A stretch of 64,000 nucleotides of DNA from Acetatifactor aquisgranensis (GCF_943193215.1 NZ_CALPDH010000016.1:78048-142047), one strand, 5' to 3'; positions 1-9,682 are shown, counted from the first letter of the stretch. The notes: generated by a model not told the origin, from the sequence alone. Numbers and translations: made by a program.

Positions 1-2983
1 GCACTGCCTGAGAAACCCCTTTCACATCCAGCGCCACTTCGCCCCGCCCCAGAATCCATCCGTCAAACGCGCCCTCATCTGCCGTAATTTGGTCCAGTTC
101 CACACGGTAGGACAGAGGAATAGTATAGCCGTTACCGTCCGCGGCCCAGCCCTCATAAACTGCCACCCGGCCCACCATCTGCTCCGTCTGCCTGGGCCAG
201 GCGGTGTGGACATCCATGTTCAGGATGCCCGGTTCATTGTAGTTGGACCGGTCGCAAATCAGCCTCTCCCCGGCATGCTCCTCCGTGAACACGGTGCGGA
301 AACGCGCCACGCTGTCCCCATCCACTTCATACCAGTCACAGTCCGTGATGAACTGGGCATCGGAGACAGGGTTCGGATTCATCTGTTCCGTGTGGCGCGT
401 CCGCTTCACGCTGCTCCCCTCTATGCCCAGAAAGCCTTTTATCTGCATCAGGCTGTCGTAACAATGCTCTTTCTCCCCTTTCACATAGTCAAAGAGCACG
501 ATGTAGTCGTCCGTCACCGCCATGACCCGCCGCTGTAAAACAGGCTCCGTGAACCCGGTCAGCTCGCCGTAGCCCGGACTTTGCTCGCCCTCCAGGATGG
601 GCAGGAAGCATCCGTTCATCCGGCACCGCCTGCGCAGTTCCTCCTTGGTGGCAGTCTGCCCGTCCTGGGTGTAGACCATGCCGCCGTAAGGAGGATAGGA
701 CCACTTCGTCCGCACCTCGATGCCAGCCGCCTGCAGCCCCTCCCCGCTCTGCCAGAGGATTTTCCTGGAATCCGCGGGGTTCTGCATCTTCTCGTCCACT
801 ACCACCATGTTCTTGGTCAGAGAGCACTGCACATAGAATTTGTACATGAAATGGGCATAGCCCCACCAGCAGTTCTCCGGGTTGAAGAAGCTCCGTCCGT
901 ATCGCATCACGGACAGCAGGTCTGTCACATCAAAATGCCCGTGGGCATTGCCGTGGGAGCCATAACGCAGCACTGCCTGAATCTGCTCCCGCTGCTGCCT
1001 GCCGGGTTTCCGGCTGCGCAGCAGCGCAAGGCCGATATTGTCCGCGCAGGCATTTCCCATGGGCGGCACACAGCCTGCTGCCGCCTCTCCTGCCAGCGCC
1101 TGCATATGCACCCCGGGCTCCCCGAAAATACAATCGGCTTCATTCTTTGCGATAACAGGCAGATACTGACTGTCCCCATAATAATAGTAGGCCAGGTCAT
1201 AAGTAGACCCAAAATGGGCCCCCGACAGTTTCTTCTCATCAGAATCGGCAATCCCGAACAACACGCCCCTGTAATCAAGAAAAGGCAGCGTGGCATCGAA
1301 CATATCCTTGATACATACGGCAGCTTTCCGATTCCCGCCCCATTTCTGATTGTACATGCCGAAATCCACCTTCGGCGCCTCTCCCCGGTAGGTGGAACTG
1401 ACCTCCTTATTGAAAGGAATCCGGAAATAGGCATGGGCCAGATTGTATCCAAAGGGAACCAGCGCGTGAGCCGTGTGAAGCATGATGGAAGACACCCACG
1501 TATTATAGCCCACCGAGCATTCATGCCACCATCCGTCGTTGAAAATGCCATAGCGGAACTGTTCCAGGATACCGCCCCGGCCAAAGACGAACCGCAGCGC
1601 CCGGTCCATATCCTGCAGCGCCAGCGCGCAGAACAGCGCCCCCTGAAGCTCCGACAGCAGCCAGTTGGAAATACGCCCGTCCCGCACATGCTTATCCAGC
1701 ATCTCCATGTACAGTCTGAAACACTCCTCCACAGCCTCCTTGTCAGCACAGGTCAGTACACCCGCATCACAGACGATGTCGTAGGCAACGGCCAGATGCT
1801 TGAAGAAATGCCCCTCCTGCACATAGGACTGGCTGCAGCCCCGTTTCCTTGCCGGATACCCGTCTGCCGGACTGGAAAAACGCCGGAAAAAGTCCGCCAG
1901 CTTCTCCGCGTATCCCCGCTCACCTGTCAGCGCGTACAGATAGGCGGCGGACATGACAGATTCTTCCGTCTTCGTCTCATAGCAGAAAGGCCGTCCCGGC
2001 AGCGGATTCTCCACCGCCCACGCGTCCGCAATTTCCCGGTAATGCTCATAATCCTCACGGAAAGGCTCATAGCTTTGGATATTTTCCATGGTCTTTTGCC
2101 ACGCGGCGGCATCGTGGTACAGATAGGGATGGGGGAGACTGCGCAGGGTCTTCAGTTCCACACTGTCCTGAAAAGAGCCCCTGCTCCCCTGCCCGCGCAC
2201 CCTGATGACCGTGTTCTCATGCCCGCCCGAAACCATGTAATCATGTACCCTCACTGTCACCGTAATCGGCGCGCCTTCCCCTGGCGCCAGCAGGATGCAG
2301 CGGCCTGTATCCGCCGGGTCCGCGCCCTTTCCTCCCCGGCCCAGACATACTTCGGCTATGAGAGATTCCCAGCCCCCGAACACCTGGCCCGCCGTCACCG
2401 CCAATTCTGTTGACGTACAGTTATATACGGTTCCTCGATAATATATATCCTCACCGGGCTCCCCCGCTTTCCCTTTCACCGGCATACAGACAGAAAGACC
2501 GGGCTTTCGCTGCATGGCGCACTCCGTCAGCTCCAGGCGGCTCCCCGGCCACGCGACCTCCACAGCCGTCACGAACTCGAAGCGATTCTCTCTGGCCATT
2601 TCCTGCGGGAAATATGTAAAAGGAACTTCCACAACCGCCTCCCCGCTCCGCAAAGGCACAGAAATCTCCGCCCTCAAAGGCTCCTCCTCCGCGAAAAAGA
2701 CTGCCACATACAACTGTGCCGGAGCATTCAATGTCTGCCCATGTCCACGGGTTTCCGGTTCCGCCGCCTCCCGCTCCCAGGCCGCGCCGGATTCCTCCCG
2801 CACCGTCAGGAACAGTCCCTGCCAGTCCACGAAATCAGCCGCGCTGTCGCTCTCCCGCACGAACCCGCGAGGACAGAATCCCCTGGCTCTCTCCGGCACA
2901 GGATAGGAAAAGCGGATTCCGTCCTCCAGCCTCTCCTGTCTCCATTCCCTCAGCAAATCAACCCTTACCTTGTTCTTATCCAC
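1..2983 (-). CDS. Heparinase II/III-type polysaccharide lyase (3' end outside window)
   Basis: Open without a stop from a GTG at 2981-2983 to the left edge, at least 994 codons; a GGAGG lies 8 bases before the GTG. The middle of the protein (about residues 250-560) is helical with GWWHECSVGYNTW, as in the alpha/alpha toroid of heparinase II/III-like lyases. Around residue 670 comes SHGNAHGHFDVTDLL, matching the HGHxD-type signature of the family's beta-sandwich domain. No signal peptide is visible, so it probably acts on imported oligosaccharides. Family members cleave uronic-acid-containing glycans by beta-elimination, leaving the unsaturated uronyl ends that the GH88 enzyme at 12661-13809 would remove. 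It follows a sugar-binding lipoprotein gene across a terminator. The PL family and exact substrate cannot be fixed from the sequence. Confidence 0.8.
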   Translation of the reverse strand, partial: MDKNKVRVDLLREWRQERLEDGIRFSYPVPERARGFCPRGFVRESDSAADFVDWQGLFLTVREESGAAWEREAAEPETRGHGQTLNAPAQLYVAVFFAEEEPLRAEISVPLRSGEAVVEVPFTYFPQEMARENRFEFVTAVEVAWPGSRLELTECAMQRKPGLSVCMPVKGKAGEPGEDIYYRGTVYNCTSTELAVTAGQVFGGWESLIAEVCLGRGGKGADPADTGRCILLAPGEGAPITVTVRVHDYMVSGGHENTVIRVRGQGSRGSFQDSVELKTLRSLPHPYLYHDAAAWQKTMENIQSYEPFREDYEHYREIADAWAVENPLPGRPFCYETKTEESVMSAAYLYALTGERGYAEKLADFFRRFSSPADGYPARKRGCSQSYVQEGHFFKHLAVAYDIVCDAGVLTCADKEAVEECFRLYMEMLDKHVRDGRISNWLLSELQGALFCALALQDMDRALRFVFGRGGILEQFRYGIFNDGWWHECSVGYNTWVSSIMLHTAHALVPFGYNLAHAYFRIPFNKEVSSTYRGEAPKVDFGMYNQKWGGNRKAAVCIKDMFDATLPFLDYRGVLFGIADSDEKKLSGAHFGSTYDLAYYYYGDSQYLPVIAKNEADCIFGEPGVHMQALAGEAAAGCVPPMGNACADNIGLALLRSRKPGRQQREQIQAVLRYGSHGNAHGHFDVTDLLSVMRYGRSFFNPENCWWGYAHFMYKFYVQCSLTKNMVVVDEKMQNPADSRKILWQSGEGLQAAGIEVRTKWSYPPYGGMVYTQDGQTATKEELRRRCRMNGCFLPILEGEQSPGYGELTGFTEPVLQRRVMAVTDDYIVLFDYVKGEKEHCYDSLMQIKGFLGIEGSSVKRTRHTEQMNPNPVSDAQFITDCDWYEVDGDSVARFRTVFTEEHAGERLICDRSNYNEPGILNMDVHTAWPRQTEQMVGRVAVYEGWAADGNGYTIPLSYRVELDQITADEGAFDGWILGRGEVALDVKGVSQAV

Positions 2984-3049
2984 CTGATTTTCCTCCCCTT
3001 AAGGCAACTTTAGATTCTATGTCCGCCCATCGGCGGGCTTTCCGTAAGG

Positions 3050-3088
3050 CAAAAAGGGCAGTGTGCCTTTACAAAACACGCTGCCCTT
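3050..3088 (-). terminator. Rho-independent terminator after the sugar-binding protein gene
   Basis: A 12-bp stem (AAGGGCAGTGTG with CACGCTGCCCTT, one wobble pair) lies 16 bases past the stop of the binding-protein gene. On the minus strand it is followed by TTTTT. Its position before the lyase gene suggests partial termination, giving more binding protein than lyase, a common arrangement. A smaller GC-rich hairpin follows at about 3022-3040. Confidence 0.75.
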
Positions 3089-3103
3089 CTAATCTGAAAC
3101 AGT

Positions 3104-4837
3104 TTATTTTGCTGCAAGGAACGCGGTCAGCTGCTCTACCAGGGCATCTACCACCTGCTGTCCGCCGTTTTCCATAGCGGAGGACGTATTGGCATTCAGC
3201 ATCTCTGTGATAGTGTCATAGGACACGCCGTTGCCGTCAGTCTTGATTCCGTGCAGTTTTACCGTGGAAACCATGTCCGTCACAGCCTTACACTGAGCCA
3301 CTGCCGTGGAGAGATCCACATCCGTGGTGTCGAAATGGAAACCAAGAATCGGCAGGGAGCTGAAGCTCTCCGGATCGTATTCATACTGTCTGTAGGCAAG
3401 CGCCTCATCGTCATATGCCGCGGAAATCAGGGCATATTCCGGATTCCAGGTCCATCCGTAACCGCCGAAGTCAGAACTGTAGGAAGTCAGCGTCTCATAG
3501 GTTCCCTCGGTCTCTCCATACTGGAAGTCCACGCCCTCTATTCCTAACTGGAACAGGTCATGGGCCTCCTGAGAGCCGAACAGCCAATCCAGGAACTTCA
3601 TGGTGGAATCTATCTTGTCGGAGTTGGCGGGAACGCACAGGCCGTTGTTTCCGGCGTAGTCCACTGCGATGGCTCCCTTTTCCATGTTCCGGATGCCGTC
3701 ATAGTATACGAAGAAGCCTACGGTACCCTCACCCAGAGTCTTCTCCATGTCCTTTACACCCACATAGTCGTCCAGGGTACCCACATAGGAAGCGCTCAGG
3801 CCGCTCTCAAAAGGGGTAGCCGCATCGGTACAGCTTAAAGAGTCTGGATCGATGTAGCCCGCATCCTGCCACTCTGAGAACTTCTCGTATCTGTCCATAC
3901 CGAAATCATACTGCCATCCTTCGGGGAAATCCTTGAAGTTCTCATCGCCTGAACCCTCTACCGCATAGGCTACCAGCTGATTGTCCTTGGTATATGTCCA
4001 GATCGTCAGGCCTGCTGCGGAGAACTGCTGCAGGCCTGCTTCCGCGGAACCGGGATACACTTCGCCGCGGAGGGACAGCTGCTGGAAGAATCCTCTGGCC
4101 TGTGTGGCGCCATAACCGATTTTGCCATTGTCCACGGCTGCCTGCCAGTACTTCTCCATATCATCATAGCTTTCAATCTTTCCGTCGGTGCCGATATTCC
4201 ACTCCTTGGCCCAGTCAAGCCTGTACCAGATACAGGGAATACCGTTTCCATATACCTCATAAAGAGGGATATAGCACATGGAATCGAACCAGATATTGGA
4301 TTCCATGGTCTCCGCGGAGAAAGCCCTGGCAAGTCCGGGATATTCCTCGGGATTATTGAAGTAGCCGGACAGATCCGCATAATATCCTTCGGGAGCCAGA
4401 TTCTTCAGCTGTACCCAGGAAGCGTCGAATACCAGATCCCACTCAGATCCGGAGGTAATCTCCAGATTCAGCTTATCCTTGTAATCCGCATGCTCTACCC
4501 AGTTGATGTCCAGTTCGATATTAAGGGTATCTTTCGTCATCTCCAGATACTTTTCATAGACCGCATCCCAGCCCTCCGGCTTGGGTCCTTTATGCAGGAA
4601 TTTGATGGTCACTGTCTCGCCGGAAGAGGCGGAACTTCCGCCTGTGCTTTCCTCAGAACTCTCTTCGGAACTTTCTCCGGAACTTTCTTCACTGCTCTCC
4701 CGGGAATCCTGTGAGGACTCCTGTTGTGAGCTGTCCTGATTATCGGAAGAGGCATTTCCGCCGTCGGAGCCGCATGCTGTCAAAGTACCTGCCGCCATCA
4801 CTGCTGATAAGGCAAGCGCGAGCCATTTCTTTTTCAT
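3104..4837 (-). CDS. ABC transporter sugar-binding lipoprotein (Lpl/Ytc type)
   Basis: 577-residue extracellular solute-binding protein. It has a lipoprotein signal peptide with lipobox LTAC (Cys22 would be lipidated). A Ser/Glu-rich linker (about residues 24-75) tethers the binding domain to the membrane. The rest resembles large family-1 oligosaccharide-binding proteins used with LplB/LplC-type permeases, here encoded at 7559-9476 beyond the membrane regulator. The likely ligand is an oligosaccharide from the polymer attacked by this locus; the sequence does not show which. It is expressed from a divergent promoter shared in space with the regulator and is preceded by a small overlapping reading frame (4834-4911). 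No ATPase gene lies nearby, so a shared MsmX-like ATPase is presumed. Confidence 0.9.
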   Translation of the reverse strand: MKKKWLALALSAVMAAGTLTACGSDGGNASSDNQDSSQQESSQDSRESSEESSGESSEESSEESTGGSSASSGETVTIKFLHKGPKPEGWDAVYEKYLEMTKDTLNIELDINWVEHADYKDKLNLEITSGSEWDLVFDASWVQLKNLAPEGYYADLSGYFNNPEEYPGLARAFSAETMESNIWFDSMCYIPLYEVYGNGIPCIWYRLDWAKEWNIGTDGKIESYDDMEKYWQAAVDNGKIGYGATQARGFFQQLSLRGEVYPGSAEAGLQQFSAAGLTIWTYTKDNQLVAYAVEGSGDENFKDFPEGWQYDFGMDRYEKFSEWQDAGYIDPDSLSCTDAATPFESGLSASYVGTLDDYVGVKDMEKTLGEGTVGFFVYYDGIRNMEKGAIAVDYAGNNGLCVPANSDKIDSTMKFLDWLFGSQEAHDLFQLGIEGVDFQYGETEGTYETLTSYSSDFGGYGWTWNPEYALISAAYDDEALAYRQYEYDPESFSSLPILGFHFDTTDVDLSTAVAQCKAVTDMVSTVKLHGIKTDGNGVSYDTITEMLNANTSSAMENGGQQVVDALVEQLTAFLAAK

Positions 4838-4911
4838 AAATATGTTTCCTCACTTTCTCTTTTTTTCGATAGATAATCTGCGTCTGTCCGCAGATTCGCA
4901 TCCTCCTGCAT
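4834..4911 (-). CDS. Putative 25-residue leader peptide coupled to the binding-protein gene
   Basis: ATG at 4909-4911 is preceded by GGAGGG at 6-base spacing. The frame runs 25 codons and its TGA overlaps the ATG of the binding-protein gene (ATGA), the classic geometry for translational coupling. The peptide begins MQEDANLRTDADYL and is hydrophilic. A perfect 8-bp hairpin (4875-4896) lies within the frame. I recognise no family. It may be a chance frame, but the good ribosome site and exact stop/start overlap make a leader peptide plausible. Confidence 0.4.
   Translation of the reverse strand: MQEDANLRTDADYLSKKRESEETYL
4875..4896 (-). promoter_or_regulatory. Hairpin in the 5' leader of the binding-protein mRNA
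   Basis: AATCTGCG, 6-base loop, CGCAGATT: a perfect 8-bp stem about 40 bases before the binding-protein start, downstream of the predicted promoter. There is no U-run, so it is not a terminator; mRNA stabilisation or translational control are possible. Confidence 0.45.
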
Positions 4912-4937
4912 GGGCGCCCTCCTGCAGGTGTGTCTTT

Positions 4938-4966
4938 ATGATACTATCACTTTTTCGACTTTTCAA
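4938..4966 (-). promoter_or_regulatory. Sigma-A promoter for the binding-protein gene
   Basis: Minus strand: TTGAAA (4961-4966), 17-bp spacer, TATCAT (4938-4943). It gives a leader of about 95 nt carrying the small ORF and the hairpin. Confidence 0.6.
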
Positions 4967-5010
4967 CTTCACAAAATAACGAAATTCTGTATCTTAACGA
5001 TTCAAACCCC

Positions 5011-5040
5011 TTGTACAGGGCAATCCGGGAATGGTATAAT
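5011..5040 (+). promoter_or_regulatory. Sigma-A promoter for the membrane AraC regulator
   Basis: TTGTAC (5011-5016), 18-bp spacer, perfect TATAAT (5035-5040). A second TATAAT at 5096-5101 lacks a good -35 box. The region 4838-5141 thus holds two divergent promoters, the small ORF and the hairpin. Confidence 0.55.
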
Positions 5041-5141
5041 ATTTAAAGATTTCAGGTATTAACTTTTGAACTATCTCTAAAGGCACTCAAAAAGGTATAA
5101 TAGAAACTGCACTTATCCCACATCGGAAGGAGCCCCCTGCC

Positions 5142-7466
5142 ATGAACCTCAAACGCATCGTCAAGACAATGAACCAGGAATACCGCAGCAGCCTTTTTTA
5201 TAAGAAAGTTCTGTATTCCTATCTCCTGGCTACCTGCGTCATTTTCCTCCTCTTCACCATCGTCCTGTTCCTGCTCGTGAACAAGGACTACAGCCACACA
5301 CTGGAAGGCATGCAGGACTATGCCATCACCCAGGCCTACAATGTGAACCAGACCACCTTGAAAGATATCATCAACAACTGCTACACCATCCTGGACAGGG
5401 CAGCTATGAACAATATTCTGTATGGAAATAATTATGATAATGCGCTGGCCCTGGAGGCGCTGGAACTCCATGACAATATCCGCATGGCAAGTTCGCTGGT
5501 GCAGTCCGTCTATTTCATTAATTTTCAGACAGGGACCATTCTGGACCACAGCGGCCGGACTTCCATCGACAACCATATCGACAGCGGGGTATTCGAGATG
5601 CTGGCGGATATGACTCCCGGCATGAGGCCTCTGTTCTGCTATCCACGGTTCATCGACTGCAATCTCAGCGGCACCATCCGGCGGGATGTTCCTGTCCTCT
5701 CCATGGCATTCTATTCCAACCCTGCCGGCGCCATGGTGGTGAACCTGGACTATGAGACCTACTGCGGCATGCTCTCTTTGAACGACAGCGAATATATCGA
5801 TATCATTCTGGTCAGCAGCGCCGGAAAAGTAATGTCCGCCTCAGACCAGGACCTGTTCGGCACGGACTATACAGACAATGAGCTGTACCGCCAGATTCAG
5901 GAGTCCGCTGAGAACCGGGGTTCTTTCCTGTATCATCCGGCCGGACAGCCCCCCCAATCCATCAAATACATCAAGAATATCGGGCTGGGCATCACATATA
6001 TCTGCAGCCTGAGCAGTATGCAGATTTATCCGGAAAACTCTACGCTTTCCACCTTACTGCACTATTCCGCCATCTACCTGGCCATCGGGCTTACGCTGTC
6101 CTTCCTGCTGAGCTGGATCATCTACAATCCTCTCAGACAGCTGAAGACTTACATAGCCGCCCATCCGGTGCTGTCTCCTGAGGAATCCGCTCTGTCAGAT
6201 GACAAATCGCCGGCGCCAGGCAATGATTTTGATTATCTGTCCCAGGCTTACCGGAAGATTCTGAACATCAACACAGACCTTCAGCAGGTCAGCCACGCCT
6301 ATATGAAAGAGCAGAGCAAAAAGCTCTTAAAATCCCTGCTGACGGACGCCTCCGGTGCCTTTGGCCAGTACTCCGCGGAACTGGAGGCGCTGAATGCCAG
6401 CCTGGGCGAGAAGAACAACCTGATCCTGCTGCTGGGAATCGATTCTTTCACATCCGATCAGTCCGGAGTCCATGCCGAGACCAGCCTGTTAAAGTATGTG
6501 GTCCAGAATGTGACGGAGGAGCTGCTGTCCTCCACGGTCATTGCACGGCATATCGAGACAGAATCGCCTTTCGTCATTTTCCTGCTGAACTTCAACGAGC
6601 CCAACACGGAAGAAATCATCCGGCTTCTGCAGGAGGCCCAGAGCTTCATTCTGAAGCATTATAAGATTACTTTCTCCGCAGGAATCGGAGATACTGTGGA
6701 AGAACTGACAGAGCTGTCATTATCTTATCAGAGCGCTTACGAGGCCTTCTCCCGGCGTTTCGTTACAGGGAACGGATCCATCCTTGCAGCCGCCAATCTG
6801 CGGCTGACTCCTGCCCTGGAGCAGCTCTATCCTTATGAAATCAGCGATTCCCTGCTCAATGCCGTCAAATCCCTTTCCCCGGAGACCGCCTCCCGATATG
6901 TGCATGATTTCGTCGCCGCTATACGCACCTACCGCATTGAGCAGATTCTCTTTCATATTCTGCAGCTGGTCACTTCCCTCCAGCGCCTGGAGCTGATGAA
7001 CTATATCGCGGCAGACGGTGAATGGGATTACAAGTCTCTGGAGCAGAGCACCCTGAATGCCATAGAAATCCGTCTGGCGGAAAGGTGCGCAGGCGACATC
7101 GAGCAGCTGTCCAAGACCAAGGAAGCCGACTCCGGCAAGAAAGAACTGATAGGCGAAATCATAGGCCTGGTAGAGGACAATCTCTACAATCCCGACTTAT
7201 CGGTGGTATTCCTTGCAGACCATGTCCATCTGTCGGTGAATTATCTGCGGAATGTGTTCAAGGAAAATACCGGGGATTCCCTCTCCTCCTATATCACCCA
7301 GAAAAAGCTGGCTCTGATCTGCAATCTGCTGCTGAATACGGATATGTCTCTGTCGGAAATCAGCGATAAGCTGGGCTTTTCTACAAAGAACTATTTCTTC
7401 ACCTTTGTGAAAAAGCATACCGGGATGACGCCCGGGGATTACCGCAAGAAAATGAAGAAAGACTGA
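5142..7466 (+). CDS. Membrane-anchored AraC-family transcriptional regulator
   Basis: 774 residues. Transmembrane segment 23-46, an extracellular sensor region of roughly 250 residues, a second transmembrane segment near 305-328 ending in WIIYNPLRQL, a cytoplasmic linker, and a C-terminal AraC-type double helix-turn-helix from about residue 667 (DLSVVFLADHVHLSVNYL ... GMTPGDYRKK). This layout is typical of one-component regulators that sit beside Lpl-type oligosaccharide transporters in Lachnospiraceae and Bacillales and activate them on sensing an extracellular sugar or binding protein. It lies between the binding-protein gene and the permease genes, divergent from the former. The start is supported by an AGGAG-like site (GGAAGGAGC). 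Confidence 0.88.
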   Translation: MNLKRIVKTMNQEYRSSLFYKKVLYSYLLATCVIFLLFTIVLFLLVNKDYSHTLEGMQDYAITQAYNVNQTTLKDIINNCYTILDRAAMNNILYGNNYDNALALEALELHDNIRMASSLVQSVYFINFQTGTILDHSGRTSIDNHIDSGVFEMLADMTPGMRPLFCYPRFIDCNLSGTIRRDVPVLSMAFYSNPAGAMVVNLDYETYCGMLSLNDSEYIDIILVSSAGKVMSASDQDLFGTDYTDNELYRQIQESAENRGSFLYHPAGQPPQSIKYIKNIGLGITYICSLSSMQIYPENSTLSTLLHYSAIYLAIGLTLSFLLSWIIYNPLRQLKTYIAAHPVLSPEESALSDDKSPAPGNDFDYLSQAYRKILNINTDLQQVSHAYMKEQSKKLLKSLLTDASGAFGQYSAELEALNASLGEKNNLILLLGIDSFTSDQSGVHAETSLLKYVVQNVTEELLSSTVIARHIETESPFVIFLLNFNEPNTEEIIRLLQEAQSFILKHYKITFSAGIGDTVEELTELSLSYQSAYEAFSRRFVTGNGSILAAANLRLTPALEQLYPYEISDSLLNAVKSLSPETASRYVHDFVAAIRTYRIEQILFHILQLVTSLQRLELMNYIAADGEWDYKSLEQSTLNAIEIRLAERCAGDIEQLSKTKEADSGKKELIGEIIGLVEDNLYNPDLSVVFLADHVHLSVNYLRNVFKENTGDSLSSYITQKKLALICNLLLNTDMSLSEISDKLGFSTKNYFFTFVKKHTGMTPGDYRKKMKKD

Positions 7467-7484
7467 CCGGAAGACAGGTAAAAG

Positions 7485-7529
7485 GCAGCCGCCGGTATTG
7501 CGCTCCTGCAATATCCCGCGGCTGCTTTT
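7485..7529. terminator. Bidirectional terminator between the convergent regulator and permease genes
   Basis: A long hairpin (arms 7485-7501 and 7508-7525, GCAGCCGC paired with GCGGCTGC and beyond, 6-base loop) is followed by TTTT on the plus strand. It can end the regulator transcript, and on the other strand the permease transcript. Confidence 0.75.
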
Positions 7530-7558
7530 CTGACTTTTTTGACATTACAACTGTTTCG

Positions 7559-8491
7559 CTATCCTTTCACAGACCCCACTGTCAGGCCCTGCACGAAATA
7601 CTTCTGCAGGAATGGGTACAGCAATATGATAGGCCCTGTGGAGACCACGATGGTAGCCATGCGGTAGGCATAAGTGGGAAGGGACACGGAGTTCAGCCCC
7701 ACCGCCTCCGCAGGCTGGCTGGCCGCATAGTTCACCTGGCGCAGAATCCTCTGGATCAGGTACTGCAGGGTGTAGTACTGGCCGTGGTTGGAGTCGATGT
7801 ACAGCAGGCATTTGTACCACTCGTTCCAGTAGCTTAAGGCGTAGAACAGTCCGATGGTGGCAATGCCCGGCAGGGAAATGGGGAGGATGATCTTGAAAAG
7901 GATGATGATGTCATTGGCCCCGTCTATCTTGGCGGATTCTGCCAGGGAATCCGGAATTCCGTTAAAAAAGTTACGCATCAGCAGGATGTTCCATGCATTG
8001 CAGATGGCCGGGAATATCAGCACCCAGATGGTGTTCTGGAGCATCAGGGTCTTGGTCATCAGCAGGTAGTTGGCCACCAGGCCGCCGTTGAAGAGCATGG
8101 TAAAGTAAATGAACAGCGCCAGCGCGGAGCGGCTCTTGAAGTTCTTCACGCTCATGGCATAGGCCACGGCGCAGGTGAACAGCATGGACAGTAAGGTGCC
8201 GAACATGGTGATGAATATAGTCACCAGATATGCCTGGGGGATGTCAGAGCTCACTGTCACCAGCCTGTAGGCATCCAGCGAGAACTCTCCGGGCCACAGG
8301 GAATACCCGTACTGGTTCAGGGTCTGCTCCTGCGTCAGGGAGGAGGACACCACCAGAATGAAAGGAATCAGGCACGCGATGGAGAACAGGGTAATGAACA
8401 GATAGAAGAATCCGTTCAGGACTTTGTCCCCTGTGGTCATTTTTATCTTTGATTTTGCAGCATATGTTTCATCGGAAATTTGTTTTGCCAT
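7559..8491 (-). CDS. Carbohydrate ABC transporter permease (LplC/YtcP type)
   Basis: 310-residue inner permease with about six membrane segments. The EAA-like loop reads DSLAESAKIDGAND, which contacts the ATPase, and the protein ends in the VGSVKG tail common in this family. It is the second gene of a permease pair (25-bp gap after the 8517-9476 gene; GGAGG then ATG). With the lipoprotein at 3104-4837 it would import oligosaccharides released by the surrounding glycan-active enzymes. Confidence 0.92.
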   Translation of the reverse strand: MAKQISDETYAAKSKIKMTTGDKVLNGFFYLFITLFSIACLIPFILVVSSSLTQEQTLNQYGYSLWPGEFSLDAYRLVTVSSDIPQAYLVTIFITMFGTLLSMLFTCAVAYAMSVKNFKSRSALALFIYFTMLFNGGLVANYLLMTKTLMLQNTIWVLIFPAICNAWNILLMRNFFNGIPDSLAESAKIDGANDIIILFKIILPISLPGIATIGLFYALSYWNEWYKCLLYIDSNHGQYYTLQYLIQRILRQVNYAASQPAEAVGLNSVSLPTYAYRMATIVVSTGPIILLYPFLQKYFVQGLTVGSVKG

Positions 8492-8516
8492 ATTAGCCTC
8501 CTGAATAAAGTATTTT

Positions 8517-9476
8517 TTAGAATAAAGCGGAATCCGGATCCAGCTTCCTGGTGAGCGCGTTGGTGGCCATGACGATGACGAAGCCCATGACTGACTGGTA
8601 GAAGCTCACCGCCGCGGACTGGCCTATATTCGTGGATTCCACCAGCATGCGGTACACATAGGTGTCGATGACGTCCGTGGTGCGGTACAGCATGGAGTTG
8701 GTCCCCACCAGGTTGTAGATCATGCCGAAATCGCCGTTGAAAATCTTACCGATATTCATGATGAACAGCATGATGGCCGTGGTCTTCAAAAGCGGCAGGG
8801 TCAGGTAGCGGATACATTGGCCCCTGGTGGCGCCGTCCACTCTGGCGGCCTCGAACATTTCCTGATCCAGGCCCGCTATGGTGGCCAGGTATACGATGGA
8901 GCCGTAGCCCGCCCCCTGCCAGATCCGCAGGAACACCAGCAGCGCGGGCCATACGCCGGCGTCCTGATAGAAGTTGATTTTCTCCAGGCCTATGGAGGTC
9001 AGGAAATTGTTGATGAAGCCGTTCTGGGTCTTCAGCAGCGCCTCGCACAGCAGGGCGATTACGGTCCAGGAGATGAAGTGGGGCAGGATGACTACAGACT
9101 GGGTAATCTTTTTGAACATCTTGTTGCCCACCTCCGAAAGGGCGATGGCAATGAAGATGGAGACCACCATGGAAGTCACGATGAACAGGGCGTTCAGGAA
9201 AATCGTGTTGAACGTGACGCGGAAAAACGCATCCGAGCCGAAGAAAGCCTGAAAGTTCTTCAGCCCCACCCATTCGCTTCCCCACAGTCCCTGTGTGGGC
9301 TGGTACTTCTTGAAAGCGGTCAGCAGGTAGACCAGCGGGCTGTATGCGAAGATACAGAACCACAGAATGGCCGGCAGGCACAGCAGGCACAGATAAGGAT
9401 TATGCTTGATGTCGTAAGCCAGTCCCGCCAGAAAGCCGCCTTTTTTCTTTTTTGATTGTTTCGTAGCAGATTTCAT
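8517..9476 (-). CDS. Carbohydrate ABC transporter permease (LplB/YteP type)
   Basis: 319-residue permease. Its basic N-terminus (KSATKQSKKKKGG) is followed by six predicted membrane segments and an EAA loop reading MFEAARVDGATRGQ. It pairs with the downstream LplC-type permease. The start has a purine-rich GAGGGAAAGAGT site. It is transcribed away from the GH28 cluster after a hairpin at 9554-9593, so it may have its own promoter or be read through from upstream. Confidence 0.92.
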   Translation of the reverse strand: MKSATKQSKKKKGGFLAGLAYDIKHNPYLCLLCLPAILWFCIFAYSPLVYLLTAFKKYQPTQGLWGSEWVGLKNFQAFFGSDAFFRVTFNTIFLNALFIVTSMVVSIFIAIALSEVGNKMFKKITQSVVILPHFISWTVIALLCEALLKTQNGFINNFLTSIGLEKINFYQDAGVWPALLVFLRIWQGAGYGSIVYLATIAGLDQEMFEAARVDGATRGQCIRYLTLPLLKTTAIMLFIMNIGKIFNGDFGMIYNLVGTNSMLYRTTDVIDTYVYRMLVESTNIGQSAAVSFYQSVMGFVIVMATNALTRKLDPDSALF

Positions 9477-9553
9477 ACTCTTTCCCTCTTTCTTTCATAA
9501 ATGTTAAGGCCTATTTTAGAACATTTTTCCGCAGAATAAAATCCAATAAGTAA

Positions 9554-9593
9554 AGCACCTGCGGCAGAATCAAAATTCATATCGCCAGGTGCT
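9554..9593 (-). terminator. Hairpin between the GH31 fragment and the permease genes
   Basis: An 8-bp stem (AGCACCTG with CAGGTGCT) has a 24-base loop and is followed on the minus strand by TTTACTTATT. It is a weak terminator or leader hairpin. Confidence 0.35.
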
Positions 9594-9682
9594 CTCTGTT
9601 TTGACGGTTTAAAAGTTAATGGATTGGTATAAAATGTAACAATGACTATGATTCCGGCAGTATAATCCGATAACGTTCCCTC

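Noticed and set aside
581..2413. A 610-codon open frame on the plus strand
   Set aside because: It is the shadow of the minus-strand lyase. Its product is rich in His, Arg and Pro without domain-like blocks, while the minus frame is open for nearly 3 kb and matches heparinase II/III motifs.
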